32,660 nt of DNA from Desulfobacca sp. (GTDB lineage: Bacteria; Desulfobacterota; Desulfobaccia; Desulfobaccales; Desulfobaccaceae): assembly GCA_020725545.1 (NCBI GenBank), contig DYEV01000021.1, positions 1 through 32,660 on the forward strand, in the 5' to 3' direction. The notes below the pieces were generated by a model. The model saw nothing but the letters and a program-made list of their open reading frames with translations. It made no database searches and was not told the DNA's origin. The position numbers were made by a program, and so were the translations under genes. Positions 15,861-24,095 of the stretch are shown here, piece after piece. The first letter of the stretch is position 1, and every line of letters starts with the position of its first letter.

Positions 15861-15884
15861 TCTCACTTCTCTCAACATTCTCAC
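15850..15884. repeat. 18-base tandem duplication over the methyltransferase start
   Basis: A 17-base core (15850-15866) recurs at 15868-15884, period 18. It repeats an in-frame GTG-AGA-ATG-TTG block, multiplying possible start codons. Confidence 0.8.
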
Positions 15885-15964
15885 AGGTAATTTGCCGAGA
15901 TCCTGCCCAACGCTCTGGCTGACGGTATCTTACCAATGCTGTTGACCTGGGCAATGCCTATCCA

Positions 15965-16108
15965 TGTCATCCTGAGCTGCCCCAGGCCGCGAAGGATCTG
16001 GCCAGGATCACCGGGTTAGACCCTGCGCGGCGCTCTGGGTGACAAAAGGAAGGCATAGAGTTTCAGCGAGGGAATAAATCTTGTCATGCTGAGCGCAGCG
16101 AAGCATCT
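15965..16108. repeat. Dispersed repeat cluster, left of GIY-YIG gene
   Basis: Three diverged copies of a widespread intergenic element occur here. Forward copies begin TGTCATCCTGAG (15965-15999) and TGTCATGCTGAGCGCAGCG (16082-16108). A reverse copy ends GGGTGACAAAAGG (16016-16049). The last forward copy overlaps the end of the GIY-YIG reading frame. Confidence 0.75.
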
Positions 16109-16392
16109 AAATCCCATGCAGCGCTTAGGTCTTGCCAATCCGGATTTACTGATTCAATAAGTGCAACTTTTTTCCTTCGCAATCAACCCTTAATTTGTTT
16201 CTCACGCTCGATAGCTGTTAAGATATCATTAGTTTCTTCGAAATAAACCAATCTTGCGATCTTGTATCTTTTTGTAAACCCTTCAATGAGAAAATATTTA
16301 TGTTCGAAAACCCTTCTTTCGAGGTTATTAGTAACTCCGGTGTAAAGGGTTCGAGAATTGTTTGTCATTATATGGACATAATATTGATGCAT
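16083..16392 (-). pseudogene. GIY-YIG nuclease family gene interrupted by an in-frame UGA
   Basis: The first 69 codons encode a GIY-YIG single domain: YYVHIMTNN, LYTGVTNNLERRVFEHK and AIEREKQIKG. A TGA (16185-16183) then occupies the place where family members normally have Trp after KQIKG. The frame stays open for 33 more codons with family-typical sequence (KKVALIESVNPDWQDLS) before its own stop at 16083-16085. The last few codons are read from the flanking dispersed repeat. So this is either a one-base nonsense mutant (TGG to TGA) or a read-through gene. Small GIY-YIG proteins are of uncertain function. The region is AT-rich and bounded by repeat copies. Confidence 0.8.
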
Positions 16393-16397
16393 AGGTT

Positions 16398-16478
16398 AGA
16401 CTCTTCGCTGCGTTTAGGGTGACAAAAGAAAAGACTCTCTGAATTCTTATGCGAAGCACAGCGAAGCAATTTAGTATT
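16398..16478. repeat. Dispersed repeat copies, right of GIY-YIG gene
   Basis: AGACTCTTCGCTGCG followed by TTTAGGGTGACA (16398-16424) is an inverted counterpart of the copy at 16082-16108. A more diverged copy (GCGAAGCACAGCGAAGCAAT) lies near 16450-16470. Confidence 0.65.
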
Positions 16479-16532
16479 ATTACAAAAACTTAAATTACAT
16501 TTAGAAAGCAAACTACCCAAAAATCAGCATAT

Positions 16533-18839
16533 TCACCGCCGGGGCACATACACCTCCCGGGGTTTAATGCCGTCCGAGGGACCCACCAGGCCTTCTTTTT
16601 CCATCATTTCGATGATGCGGGCGGCCCGGTTGTAGCCGATGCGCAGGCGGCGCTGGAGCATGGAGATGGAAGCCTGGCGGGTTTCGGCGACGATCTCGAT
16701 GGCATCGGCGTACTTTTCGTCTTTATCGCCCATTTCCTCTTCCTGGCGCTCCTCCTCCTGCATGGCCAGGATGCCCGCTTCAAAAACCGGCTCCTGCTGG
16801 GTCTTGAGATATTCCACCACCCGCTTCACCTCTTCTTCCGAAATGTAGGCGCCATGAATCCGTTTGAGGCGGGAGGTGCCCGGCGGGATGAAGAGCATGT
16901 CCCCCATGCCCAAAAGGCGCTCGGCCCCGATGGTGTCCAGGATGGTGCGGGAATCCACCTTGGAAGAGACCTGGAAGGAAATGCGGGTGGGGAAGTTGGC
17001 TTTGATGAGGCCGGTGATAACGTCCACCGACGGCCGCTGGGTGGCCAGGATGAGATGGATGCCGGCGGCCCGGGATTTTTGGGCCAAACGGATGAGGTAC
17101 TCCTCCGTCTCCCGGGAGGAGACCAGCATGAGATCGGCTAACTCATCGATAATAATGATGATATAGGGCAGCAGCCGGAGCTGCGGCTCCTCGTCGTCAT
17201 CGCTGTAGACCTTCTGCTCCTTGATCAGCTTCTGGTTGTAGTTCTCAATATTGCGCACTTCCAGATCGGAGAGGAGGCTGTAGCGCCGCTCCATCTCGTC
17301 CACGGCCCAGCGCAGGGCGGTGGTGGCCACCTTGGGGTTGGTGACCACGGGATGCAGCAGGTGGGGGATGCCCTCGTAGGTGGACAATTCAATGCGCTTC
17401 GGGTCCACCATCAGAAAGCGCACCTCTTCGGGCGTGGCTTTATAGAGAATGCTGATGATCATGGAATTGAGGCCGACGCTTTTGCCGGTGCCGGTGGCCC
17501 CGGCGATGAGCAGGTGGGGCATCTTGGCCAGATCAGCCACTACCGGTTGGCCGGTGATGTCCTTGCCCAGGGCAATGGTCAGGCGGGACGGCGATTTATG
17601 ATAGACCTCATGGGCCAGGACTTCCCGGAGGGTGACCAGTTGGCGCTTGGGATTGGGGACCTCGATGCCGATGACCGCCTTGCCGGGCACCGGCGCCACG
17701 ATGCGGATGGACAGGGCCTTGAGGGCCAAGGCCAGGTCGTCGGCCAAGCCGGTGACCTTGCTGATCTTGACGCCCAGGGCCGGTTCGAACTCAATCATGG
17801 TGATCACCGGCCCGGGACGGATGGCCACCACTTTGCCCTCCACGCCAAAATGCATGAGGGTGTTTTCCAGTTTGCGGGCCTGGGCCAGGAGGGCCTCTTC
17901 CTGGACCTGATGGTCATAGGGCGGCGGCGGCGCCAAAAAATCCAAGGACGGCAGCTGAAAATGGCTGATGGCTGGCACTTTGGGCTTTTTCGGCCTTTTC
18001 GGCTTGGCTTCTTCTCCTGCGGCCGCCGCCGTTTCGATGGCCGGCAGGGCCGCTACCGGCTCCGCGGCCGTTGGTGGCATGACCGGGGGAGTCAGCTCCG
18101 CAGCCACCTCTCCTTGGCCAGCCCGGGCGATCTCCGGAGTCTGGCCGTGGCGCGCAACCGGCTGTTTGACCCGGAGAAGATCAGGCTCAGGCTCGCTGGC
18201 CGGATAGCTGGGGCGGCGGCGGACCATCTGGCCCAGGGCTTCTCCCAGCCGCCGCAGCAGCGCCACATAGGACAAGCGGGTGATCCCCATGAAGCTGGCC
18301 AAAGCCACCGCGCTAAACAACAGCAGGCTGCCGGCCAGGTTCAGGACCGGCTGCACCTGGCGGGTCAGCCAAGCGCCCAGGCCGCCGCCCCCCGCCAACT
18401 GACCGCTGCCCCAGGCGATGGCAGGCCAGCCCAGGGCCAGCAAACCGGCACTGGCCACCGGCAGGGCCAGATACGCAGCCCCCGTCCACGGCGACAGACT
18501 CCCCAAAGAACCCTGAAAACACTGCAGGGCCAGCCAACTCACCATAATGGGCAGCCAGAAGGCCGCCAGCCCCAGACCGCCCATCAGCCAAGCGGCGAAG
18601 AAAGCCCCGGCCTTGCCCCCCCAATTGGTGACGGCCGCAGCTTTGCTCAAGCCCGCCAAGGTCTGGGGATCAGCCGGGTTGAAAGAAACCAGACTGATAA
18701 TAAGGAAAAGGTCCACCACCACCAGCAGGAGGGCAAAAAGCTCCTGGCTCAGGCGGCGCCCCGCCGAAGCCGGCGGCGGCGCCGGTGGCCGAGCCGTCCT
18801 GACATTCGGCTTCTTCTTGTTTCGCTTAGGGGTAGGCAT
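16533..18839 (-). CDS. ftsK: DNA translocase FtsK
   Basis: This 768-residue septal motor pumps DNA to resolve chromosome dimers and clear the division site. Hydrophobic segments at about residues 33-53, 78-105, 120-142 and 168-190 anchor it. A Pro/Ala-rich linker (about 205-300) leads to the RecA-like motor with Walker A GATGTGKS (447-454) and Walker B IIIIIDELAD (about 561-569). The C-terminal winged helix (about 700-768, ISMLQRRLRIGYNRAARI) is the gamma domain that reads KOPS-type DNA signals. The linker is short compared with E. coli FtsK, as in many bacteria. A TTGCAA-N17-TACAAT promoter lies upstream. Family call secure. Confidence 0.97.
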   Translation of the reverse strand: MPTPKRNKKKPNVRTARPPAPPPASAGRRLSQELFALLLVVVDLFLIISLVSFNPADPQTLAGLSKAAAVTNWGGKAGAFFAAWLMGGLGLAAFWLPIMVSWLALQCFQGSLGSLSPWTGAAYLALPVASAGLLALGWPAIAWGSGQLAGGGGLGAWLTRQVQPVLNLAGSLLLFSAVALASFMGITRLSYVALLRRLGEALGQMVRRRPSYPASEPEPDLLRVKQPVARHGQTPEIARAGQGEVAAELTPPVMPPTAAEPVAALPAIETAAAAGEEAKPKRPKKPKVPAISHFQLPSLDFLAPPPPYDHQVQEEALLAQARKLENTLMHFGVEGKVVAIRPGPVITMIEFEPALGVKISKVTGLADDLALALKALSIRIVAPVPGKAVIGIEVPNPKRQLVTLREVLAHEVYHKSPSRLTIALGKDITGQPVVADLAKMPHLLIAGATGTGKSVGLNSMIISILYKATPEEVRFLMVDPKRIELSTYEGIPHLLHPVVTNPKVATTALRWAVDEMERRYSLLSDLEVRNIENYNQKLIKEQKVYSDDDEEPQLRLLPYIIIIIDELADLMLVSSRETEEYLIRLAQKSRAAGIHLILATQRPSVDVITGLIKANFPTRISFQVSSKVDSRTILDTIGAERLLGMGDMLFIPPGTSRLKRIHGAYISEEEVKRVVEYLKTQQEPVFEAGILAMQEEERQEEEMGDKDEKYADAIEIVAETRQASISMLQRRLRIGYNRAARIIEMMEKEGLVGPSDGIKPREVYVPRR

Positions 18840-18868
18840 AGGAAAACGTTGGCAAATTTGTTTGCCCT

Positions 18869-18897
18869 ATTGTAACCGGATCATTTCGGGATTGCAA
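18869..18897 (-). promoter_or_regulatory. Candidate ftsK promoter
   Basis: On the minus strand TTGCAA (18897-18892) and TACAAT (18874-18869) are 17 bases apart, about 30 bases before the ATG. A perfect GGCAAA/TTTGCC inverted repeat (18851-18866) lies at the likely transcription start. Confidence 0.55.
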
Positions 18898-19000
18898 TCG
18901 GCTTGTAAGGAAGGCAAGGGTCAAGGGTTATTCCTTATTCCGTCTTCTCGGTCCCCGGCCCTGGTCCTTTGGCCAGGAGCCGGAATCATCCACCCTGCCC

Positions 19001-19630
19001 TTAATAGGTGAGCAACGGGGTCTGGTGCACATACCGGTTGGCGGCCACTTCCTGCAGGAGGAAATGGGCCACGTCGGCCCGGGAGATCTTGCCGCAGGTA
19101 ATGCCGGTGAGATCGGTAATGACCCGGTATTTCCCGGTCAAGGGGCCATTGGTCAGGAAGCCGGGACGGACGATGGTCCAATCCACCTGGCTCTGCCGAA
19201 TGATGGCTTCCTGGCGATCTTTGTCTTCATAGATACGCTGCAGCAACAGGGGCTTGAAGATCCGGTCGTAAAAAAAGCCGCCGTGCCCTTGGGTGTCGCC
19301 GGCGCCGATGCCGGTGACTGCCAGCAGACGTTTTACCCCCTGCTCAGCCATAGCTGTCAGCACGTTCCGGCTGCCCTGGGAAAAGACCGTCACCGGCTGC
19401 CAGGTGGGGGGAATGCCAATGGTTATCAAAACCGCTTCCTGCCCTGCAATGGCCTGGGCAACGCTGGCAGCGTCCAGGATGTCGCCGGGCCGCACCGTCA
19501 GCCGGTCATGGTGTAACCCCATCTTTTCCGGCCGCCGGGCCAAGACCATGACTTCGTGGCCTTGCGCCAGGGCCTGCTCCACTGTCTGCCGCCCGATGCC
19601 CCGGGTGGCGCCGATAAGCAAAAGTCGCAT
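19001..19630 (-). CDS. NAD(P)-binding Rossmann protein (NmrA/atypical SDR type)
   Basis: This 209-residue protein opens with a Rossmann nucleotide loop, GATRGIGRQ (residues 8-16), and a basic NADP-selective stretch (ARRPEK). The later region shows VTGIGAGD and the WTIVRPGFL strand typical of atypical short-chain dehydrogenase-like proteins. The usual YxxxK pair is not obvious, so a role as a redox sensor or epimerase-like enzyme is as likely as a dehydrogenase. AAGGAG sits ideally before the ATG. It is alone on its transcript as far as spacing shows. Substrate unknown. Confidence 0.85.
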   Translation of the reverse strand: MRLLLIGATRGIGRQTVEQALAQGHEVMVLARRPEKMGLHHDRLTVRPGDILDAASVAQAIAGQEAVLITIGIPPTWQPVTVFSQGSRNVLTAMAEQGVKRLLAVTGIGAGDTQGHGGFFYDRIFKPLLLQRIYEDKDRQEAIIRQSQVDWTIVRPGFLTNGPLTGKYRVITDLTGITCGKISRADVAHFLLQEVAANRYVHQTPLLTY

Positions 19631-19763
19631 TTAATCTCCTTTTTAACGCTGCTGGCCAAGGGCCGACGAAAACGGCAGGAGGGAAGAAAGGGATAAGGGC
19701 AGGGGACAATTCCCTGCCTTTGCTCATTAATCTTTTCACCGCTGGCCGCTCATCGTTCACCGT

Positions 19764-20711
19764 TTACGCATGGTTGCGGAGCTGCAATTCCAACGGATGG
19801 GGATGGAGATAGTATTGTTCTTGGAGGTAGGGCTGCTTATATTTGCGCACATAGTGGTTAATCAGGGTGACGGGGACAATTAAGGGTAGGATACCCTGGC
19901 GGTAATGATCGATGACCTCCAGGATTTCCTGTTTCTCATCTGCTGACAATTCTTGTTTGAAATATCCCAGGAGATGATATAAGACGTTGGCATTCTTCTT
20001 GATAGTGGTCTTGAGACGCAGGCAAGTTAACAACAGGTCCTGATAGCGGGCCAAAATTTCCGACAGGGGGCCGTCGTGCAAATGGGCCACCAACCGCCCC
20101 ATCTCCCGATAGAGTTCGGGGCTGTGGGCCAAGAGCAACAGCTTATGGCGGGTATGAAACTCCACCAACTCTTTGGGGCCGGCCCCGGCCTTGAGGAGCT
20201 CCCGCCAGCGTTTGAAGGTAAAAATGGCCTCGATGAAATTTTCCCGCAGTTTCGGGTCATGGAGGCGACCTTCTTCCTCTACCGGGAGCAGTGGGAAATG
20301 TTCCATAAAGGCCCGGGCAAACATGCCCACCCCTTTTTTCACTGCCATGCCCTTGTCGTTGTAGACTTTTACCCGCTCCATACCGCTGCTGGGGGAATCG
20401 CTCTTAAAAATAAAGCCATTGAGGTCCTCGGCTGCCAATTCCTGGACCCGGCGCCTGGCCCAGGTCTGCATGCGTTCGGTGTGGTCGATGCGGCTGTGGA
20501 TGGTCACCAGGCGGGGGTTGTCGATCTCCCCCACCAGGCGCATGGCTTCCCGGGGCACGCCCAGGCCGCATTCCACTTCGGGGCAGACGGGCACAAAATC
20601 CACGTATCGGCCCAGCGTCTCAGTAATAAAGCGGTCGTGTTTATGACCGCCGTCAAAACGCACCGGCTGGCCCAGCAAGCAGGCGCTGATCCCCAAGCGG
20701 ATTTTTCCCAT
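19764..20711 (-). CDS. DUF523 (TudS-like) and DUF1722 fusion protein
   Basis: This 315-residue protein joins DUF523 (about 1-150) to DUF1722 (about 175-310, YbgA-like). DUF523 contains TudS, an iron-sulfur thiouracil desulfurase. Here Cys11 (SACLLG), Cys43 (VCPE) and Cys48 (VECGLG) are present, while the usual SPSCG motif reads SPSSG (106-110). The third cluster Cys therefore appears to have moved to position 48. DUF1722 is of unknown function. ATG 20711 is supported by GAGG upstream and by a promoter whose start would fall near 20729. It could act on modified bases or thio-compounds; this is inference from TudS only. Confidence 0.85.
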   Translation of the reverse strand: MGKIRLGISACLLGQPVRFDGGHKHDRFITETLGRYVDFVPVCPEVECGLGVPREAMRLVGEIDNPRLVTIHSRIDHTERMQTWARRRVQELAAEDLNGFIFKSDSPSSGMERVKVYNDKGMAVKKGVGMFARAFMEHFPLLPVEEEGRLHDPKLRENFIEAIFTFKRWRELLKAGAGPKELVEFHTRHKLLLLAHSPELYREMGRLVAHLHDGPLSEILARYQDLLLTCLRLKTTIKKNANVLYHLLGYFKQELSADEKQEILEVIDHYRQGILPLIVPVTLINHYVRKYKQPYLQEQYYLHPHPLELQLRNHA

Positions 20712-20735
20712 GGTCAGGTCCTCATTCATAATGAT

Positions 20736-20764
20736 ATTATATAGTCTCGCCAGTTTGCCGCCAA
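20736..20764 (-). promoter_or_regulatory. Promoter of the DUF523/DUF1722 gene
   Basis: On the minus strand TTGGCG (20764-20759) and a perfect TATAAT (20741-20736) are 17 bases apart. Transcription would start near 20729, 18 bases before the chosen ATG. Confidence 0.65.
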
Positions 20765-20888
20765 GGGGAAAGAGGCCCTTTTTGCGTGAGCGGGGCGCGG
20801 CAAAGGCATCAAGGGTCAAAAGTCTAGCGCTGGCCGTTCTTATCAGGTGGGAGAAAAACACTTCTACAAAGCCCTGCTAGGAGGATAG

Positions 20889-22121
20889 ATGGCGCCAAAC
20901 AATTTCTCCAGGCTTGCACAGAAACAGCAGCCATTGAGGTGGGCTCGATTTGTCCTGGTAATTTTGCTGCTCGGCGGCGCAGGACTGACCTGCGGCCAAA
21001 CGTCCGACTCGGAACTGCAGTTGTCGGCGCGTCTGGACACCATCCTGGCAGCAAGTTGGCAGTTTTACAAGGTTCATTTCATCCAAGCCGACGGCCGGGT
21101 GGTGCGGCCGGAAAACCACCACGATACCATCTCTGAAGGCCAGGCCTATGCCCTCCTCCGGGCCGTTTGGAGCAATGATCAGGCCACCTTTGACCGCGTC
21201 TATGCATGGACCGAGGCCCATCTCTCCCAACAGCCCCGGAACGGCCGCCATCTTCTGGCCTGGCATTTCGGACAGGATGACCAGGGACAATGGCGGCTGT
21301 TGGATGCCAACAGCGCCACCGACGCCGATTTGGACTACGCCCTGGCCCTGCTGTTGGCTCATCGGCGGTGGGGGCGACCCACGGGCAGTCTGCCGGATTA
21401 TCAGGAAAAGGCCCTGCTGGTCCTGAAAGACATCCTGGCCCACAGCACCTGCCAGGATCAATGGGGCCGTCTCTGGCTGATGCCGGGGGATTGGGCTCCC
21501 TGCCAACCGCCGCTGCTCCTCAATCCCTCGTATTTTTCTCCGGCCGCTTATGAAGTGTTTTATTGGACGGGCGGCGACCGGCGCTGGCTGCAGCTGACCG
21601 ACAGCGCCTACTTAGCCCTGGATCTGGTCAGCCGCCGTTTGGGGGAGCAGACCGGCGTCGGTCTGGTGCCGGATTGGTGCCTGTTGCACGATCGGGAGGC
21701 TTTTGCTCCGGCGCCGGACCAGAGCGCTGCGTTCGGCTGGGACGCCATCCGCGTACCCTGGCGGGTGGGTCTGGCCGGGGTATGGTTTCAGGATCAGCGA
21801 GCCGGGGACGTCTTGGCCAAAACTTTTCTGCCCTTTGCCCGCCAACAGTGGCAGGCGCACGGACGCCTGCCAGCCATTTTTTCCTATGACGGCCGTGCCT
21901 TGGAAGATTATGACAGCCCGGTTCTCTACGCCAGTCTCGTGACTGCCGCCCTGGCGGCGGGCGACAAACCCCTGGCCCGTCAGGCTGTCGAGAAAATCCT
22001 GGCTTTCTATCAGGAAAGTCCGGACGGCGGCTTCTTCAACCGCCCCAATGACTATTATGGCAACAACTGGGCCTGGTTCGGCCTGGCCACATACCGGGGT
22101 CTCGTGGTGCCGCAGTGGTAG
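20889..22121 (+). CDS. Glycoside hydrolase family 8 protein
   Basis: This is a 410-residue exported protein. Residues 19-36 form a hydrophobic signal or anchor. A Cys at 35 (GLTCG) lies at its end, but the lipobox is poor. GH8 features follow: Glu83 in TISEGQAYALL (general acid), then TDADLDYALALL (Asp145/147) and FGWDAIRVPW. GH8 enzymes cut beta-1,4 glycans such as cellulose, chitosan or xylan. BcsZ, the cellulose-synthesis partner, is one member, but no bcs genes are here. GGAGG precedes the ATG. It is divergent from the DUF523 gene and stands alone. The substrate cannot be assigned. Confidence 0.85.
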   Translation: MAPNNFSRLAQKQQPLRWARFVLVILLLGGAGLTCGQTSDSELQLSARLDTILAASWQFYKVHFIQADGRVVRPENHHDTISEGQAYALLRAVWSNDQATFDRVYAWTEAHLSQQPRNGRHLLAWHFGQDDQGQWRLLDANSATDADLDYALALLLAHRRWGRPTGSLPDYQEKALLVLKDILAHSTCQDQWGRLWLMPGDWAPCQPPLLLNPSYFSPAAYEVFYWTGGDRRWLQLTDSAYLALDLVSRRLGEQTGVGLVPDWCLLHDREAFAPAPDQSAAFGWDAIRVPWRVGLAGVWFQDQRAGDVLAKTFLPFARQQWQAHGRLPAIFSYDGRALEDYDSPVLYASLVTAALAAGDKPLARQAVEKILAFYQESPDGGFFNRPNDYYGNNWAWFGLATYRGLVVPQW

Positions 22122-22371
22122 GTAGTTTCGCCGCCCTTTCCTTGTTGCCGGCCTGTTGGCGCCGCCCAAAGCCCAAGCCGGGGCTGGGGGCGCGACTACC
22201 TTGCCTTGTCAAGGGGAAATCGGTGCCGGGGGGGCACCAGGGTTGTGCCAGATAAACCAGGGGCCTTGCCCAACTGGTTGACAGGCGCGCATTTGAGGAA
22301 AACTCCTAGCGCCGACCTCCAGGTCGGCAGCCGCTAGGCATAGACCCACTCCACCACGCCCCGCCCACGCC
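22122..22371. other. Intergenic region with a palindromic repeat
   Basis: No gene is supported here. At 22306-22337 lies an interrupted palindrome, CTAGCG plus GCCGACCT-CC-AGGTCGGC closing with CGCTAG. Its CC-centred design resembles the repeat core at the right end of the window. It separates two convergent genes and may serve as a transcription barrier. Confidence 0.55.
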
Positions 22372-23463
22372 TCAGACGGCGGCCGCCCGTTCATCCAATT
22401 TTTTGGCCAGCTCCTCGGTGCTGGGCACAAAACCAAACACCTGCCGCCACAGCCAGGGGCTTTCCATGCACAGATAGACAAACACTGCCGGGGCCTGGGT
22501 CTGGATCCACTCTCGCATCTTGCTCAACATCTCGGCCCGCAACGTCTTGAAATAGCGCTGTTTGCCGTCCAGGGCGGTGATAAACTCCTCCTCCACAATC
22601 CTGCTGGCCGGGAAACGGGCCCGGATGATGTTTTTCAGGGCCGGTAAGTAACGGAACGTCCCCAGACTGATCCAGGCAATGGCTGCGGCCGGGACCGTCG
22701 AGAACAGTTCTGCCACCACCTGCTGATACTCTGCTTCCCATCCCGGGAAATAAATCAGGGGGTCAAAATGAAAGGCCAGGCGGAAGCCGGCCCGGGCGCA
22801 CTGCCGCGCCGCCGCCAGACGGGCGGCCAAGGCCGCGGCGCCGTGCTCCTCCTGGCGGCTAAGGCGGGGGGGATTGAGCGACCAGGCAAAGATGACCCGG
22901 GGGTTAGGCCCCAGGTCCAGCAGCGGTGTCACCCGATGCCACTTGGTCTTGATCTCCAGGACAAGATGCGGCCAGGTCGCCAGGCGGGTGATGAGCTCAC
23001 GGTTCAGACCCAGCAATTCATCCAACGCCAGGCTGTCGCCGAATTCCCCGGTTCCCACCCGCAGGACCTGCCGGGGGTGGGCGGTGGCTTGCTGGGCCAC
23101 CTCCTGCCAGAGATCCTCCCAATTGGTGAAGACGGTAATGGCTGGGAGATTGAAATAGCTTTGCAGGATGCAATAGCTGCAATCCAGAGGGCAATTGGTC
23201 ATGACCTGCAGGATCTGGTAGCCGCAGCAGATATACTCTTTGGTGCCCGGGCAGGCCCGCCAGAACGGGCCCTGCTGCCGGGCCAACACCAGGGTTTCTT
23301 TCCCCCGGCTGATATCGGCCGGGGTGAGAGGGCCAGCGGACCGCAGGACCTCTCGGCTGGGGATAATTTCCACCGGCAGGTGCGCCAGACGCTGCCGCAC
23401 TCGCCGGGTTACCGGGTCGTCTTGGGCCGACGCCTCAATATACAGCCGTTTGATGCGGAACAT
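22372..23463 (-). CDS. Spore photoproduct lyase-family radical SAM protein
   Basis: This 363-residue protein has the SPL-type radical SAM motif CX3CX2C at Cys91, 95 and 98 (NCPLDCSYC). It is preceded by CPGTKEYICCGYQI (71-84), a signature seen in SplB relatives. SplB repairs spore photoproduct in DNA of endospore formers, but this window shows no sporulation genes, so a different role is possible. No signal peptide. The ATG at 23463 lacks a clear ribosome-binding site. It is convergent with the GH8 gene. The family is well supported; activity on DNA is not. Confidence 0.85.
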   Translation of the reverse strand: MFRIKRLYIEASAQDDPVTRRVRQRLAHLPVEIIPSREVLRSAGPLTPADISRGKETLVLARQQGPFWRACPGTKEYICCGYQILQVMTNCPLDCSYCILQSYFNLPAITVFTNWEDLWQEVAQQATAHPRQVLRVGTGEFGDSLALDELLGLNRELITRLATWPHLVLEIKTKWHRVTPLLDLGPNPRVIFAWSLNPPRLSRQEEHGAAALAARLAAARQCARAGFRLAFHFDPLIYFPGWEAEYQQVVAELFSTVPAAAIAWISLGTFRYLPALKNIIRARFPASRIVEEEFITALDGKQRYFKTLRAEMLSKMREWIQTQAPAVFVYLCMESPWLWRQVFGFVPSTEELAKKLDERAAAV

Positions 23464-23528
23464 GGCGCCGGGTCGGGGCGAGCCTCTGGTTTGCGTGGGT
23501 CGTTTTATTGATCGTCGGGCCCCAGCCC

Positions 23529-23948
23529 TCAGTGTTCGGTATATTCATGTCCCGTCACGGTCTGGCCATCCGGCTTGAAATAGATCACCAACGTGCTGCG
23601 CGGGATCTTCCCTTCGGTCTTATCCTGGACCTTTCTCACCTTTTTCTCCTCATCCACTAAATAGGGCGTCGTCGATTGGGGATTGGGCTGTCGTTTCTTG
23701 GGATCATAGGGCAAAGCTGGGGCATCTTTGAAGCTCCGGTAGATGTACGTAATGGTATTATCTGTCCTCTTGATCTCCTGGGGTTCCCCGAACATCACCA
23801 TGATCTCGTTTTTCGTGGTCTTGCCATCCTGGATGCGCGCCACGTAGCGGGGATTAATGGTGTTGCCGGAGATATCCCGCCAGGCCAAGAGGCACAGCAA
23901 CATACCCAGAAGCACCAGACCCTGAAAGAGACGTCTGCTGAGGCTCAT
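23529..23948 (-). CDS. BamE/SmpA-like small envelope protein
   Basis: This 139-residue protein starts with a hydrophobic signal or anchor (about residues 6-22). A BamE-like segment follows (GKTTKNEIMVMFGEPQEI, ITYIYRS, LVIYFKPDG). The usual lipobox Cys is not clear: a Cys at 19 lies inside the hydrophobic core. AAGGAG precedes the ATG well. BamE helps assemble outer-membrane proteins, but this fold also occurs in unrelated lipoproteins, so only a periplasmic role is claimed. It is upstream of the SPL gene on the same strand, about 65 bases apart. Confidence 0.75.
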   Translation of the reverse strand: MSLSRRLFQGLVLLGMLLCLLAWRDISGNTINPRYVARIQDGKTTKNEIMVMFGEPQEIKRTDNTITYIYRSFKDAPALPYDPKKRQPNPQSTTPYLVDEEKKVRKVQDKTEGKIPRSTLVIYFKPDGQTVTGHEYTEH

Positions 23949-24028
23949 GAAGCTCTCCTTTCCACCAGGGAATAATTATTGCCGGCGGTCACCTGCGCAC
24001 CATGAAAATTCCGACTTGCCGGCGGCCT

Positions 24029-24078
24029 GCCCTCTGCCCACTGCCTACTGCTTTCCGCCCTCTGCCTACTGCCCACTG
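24029..24078. repeat. Short degenerate direct repeats
   Basis: Variants of CTCTGCCCACTGCCTACTG occur in tandem between two genes. No reading frame or structure explains them. Confidence 0.5.
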
Positions 24079-24095
24079 TATTTTCTTGGCATCAT

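Noticed and set aside
13645-16478. Integrative element inserted at the tRNA-Ser genes
   Set aside because: No integrase gene and no repeat of a tRNA 3' end are visible in the window, although accessory-type genes follow the tRNAs.
17352-18875. 507-residue plus-strand open frame
   Set aside because: It lies wholly antisense to ftsK, is rich in Gly, His, Gln and Arg as expected from GC-rich antisense frames, and has no recognisable domain.
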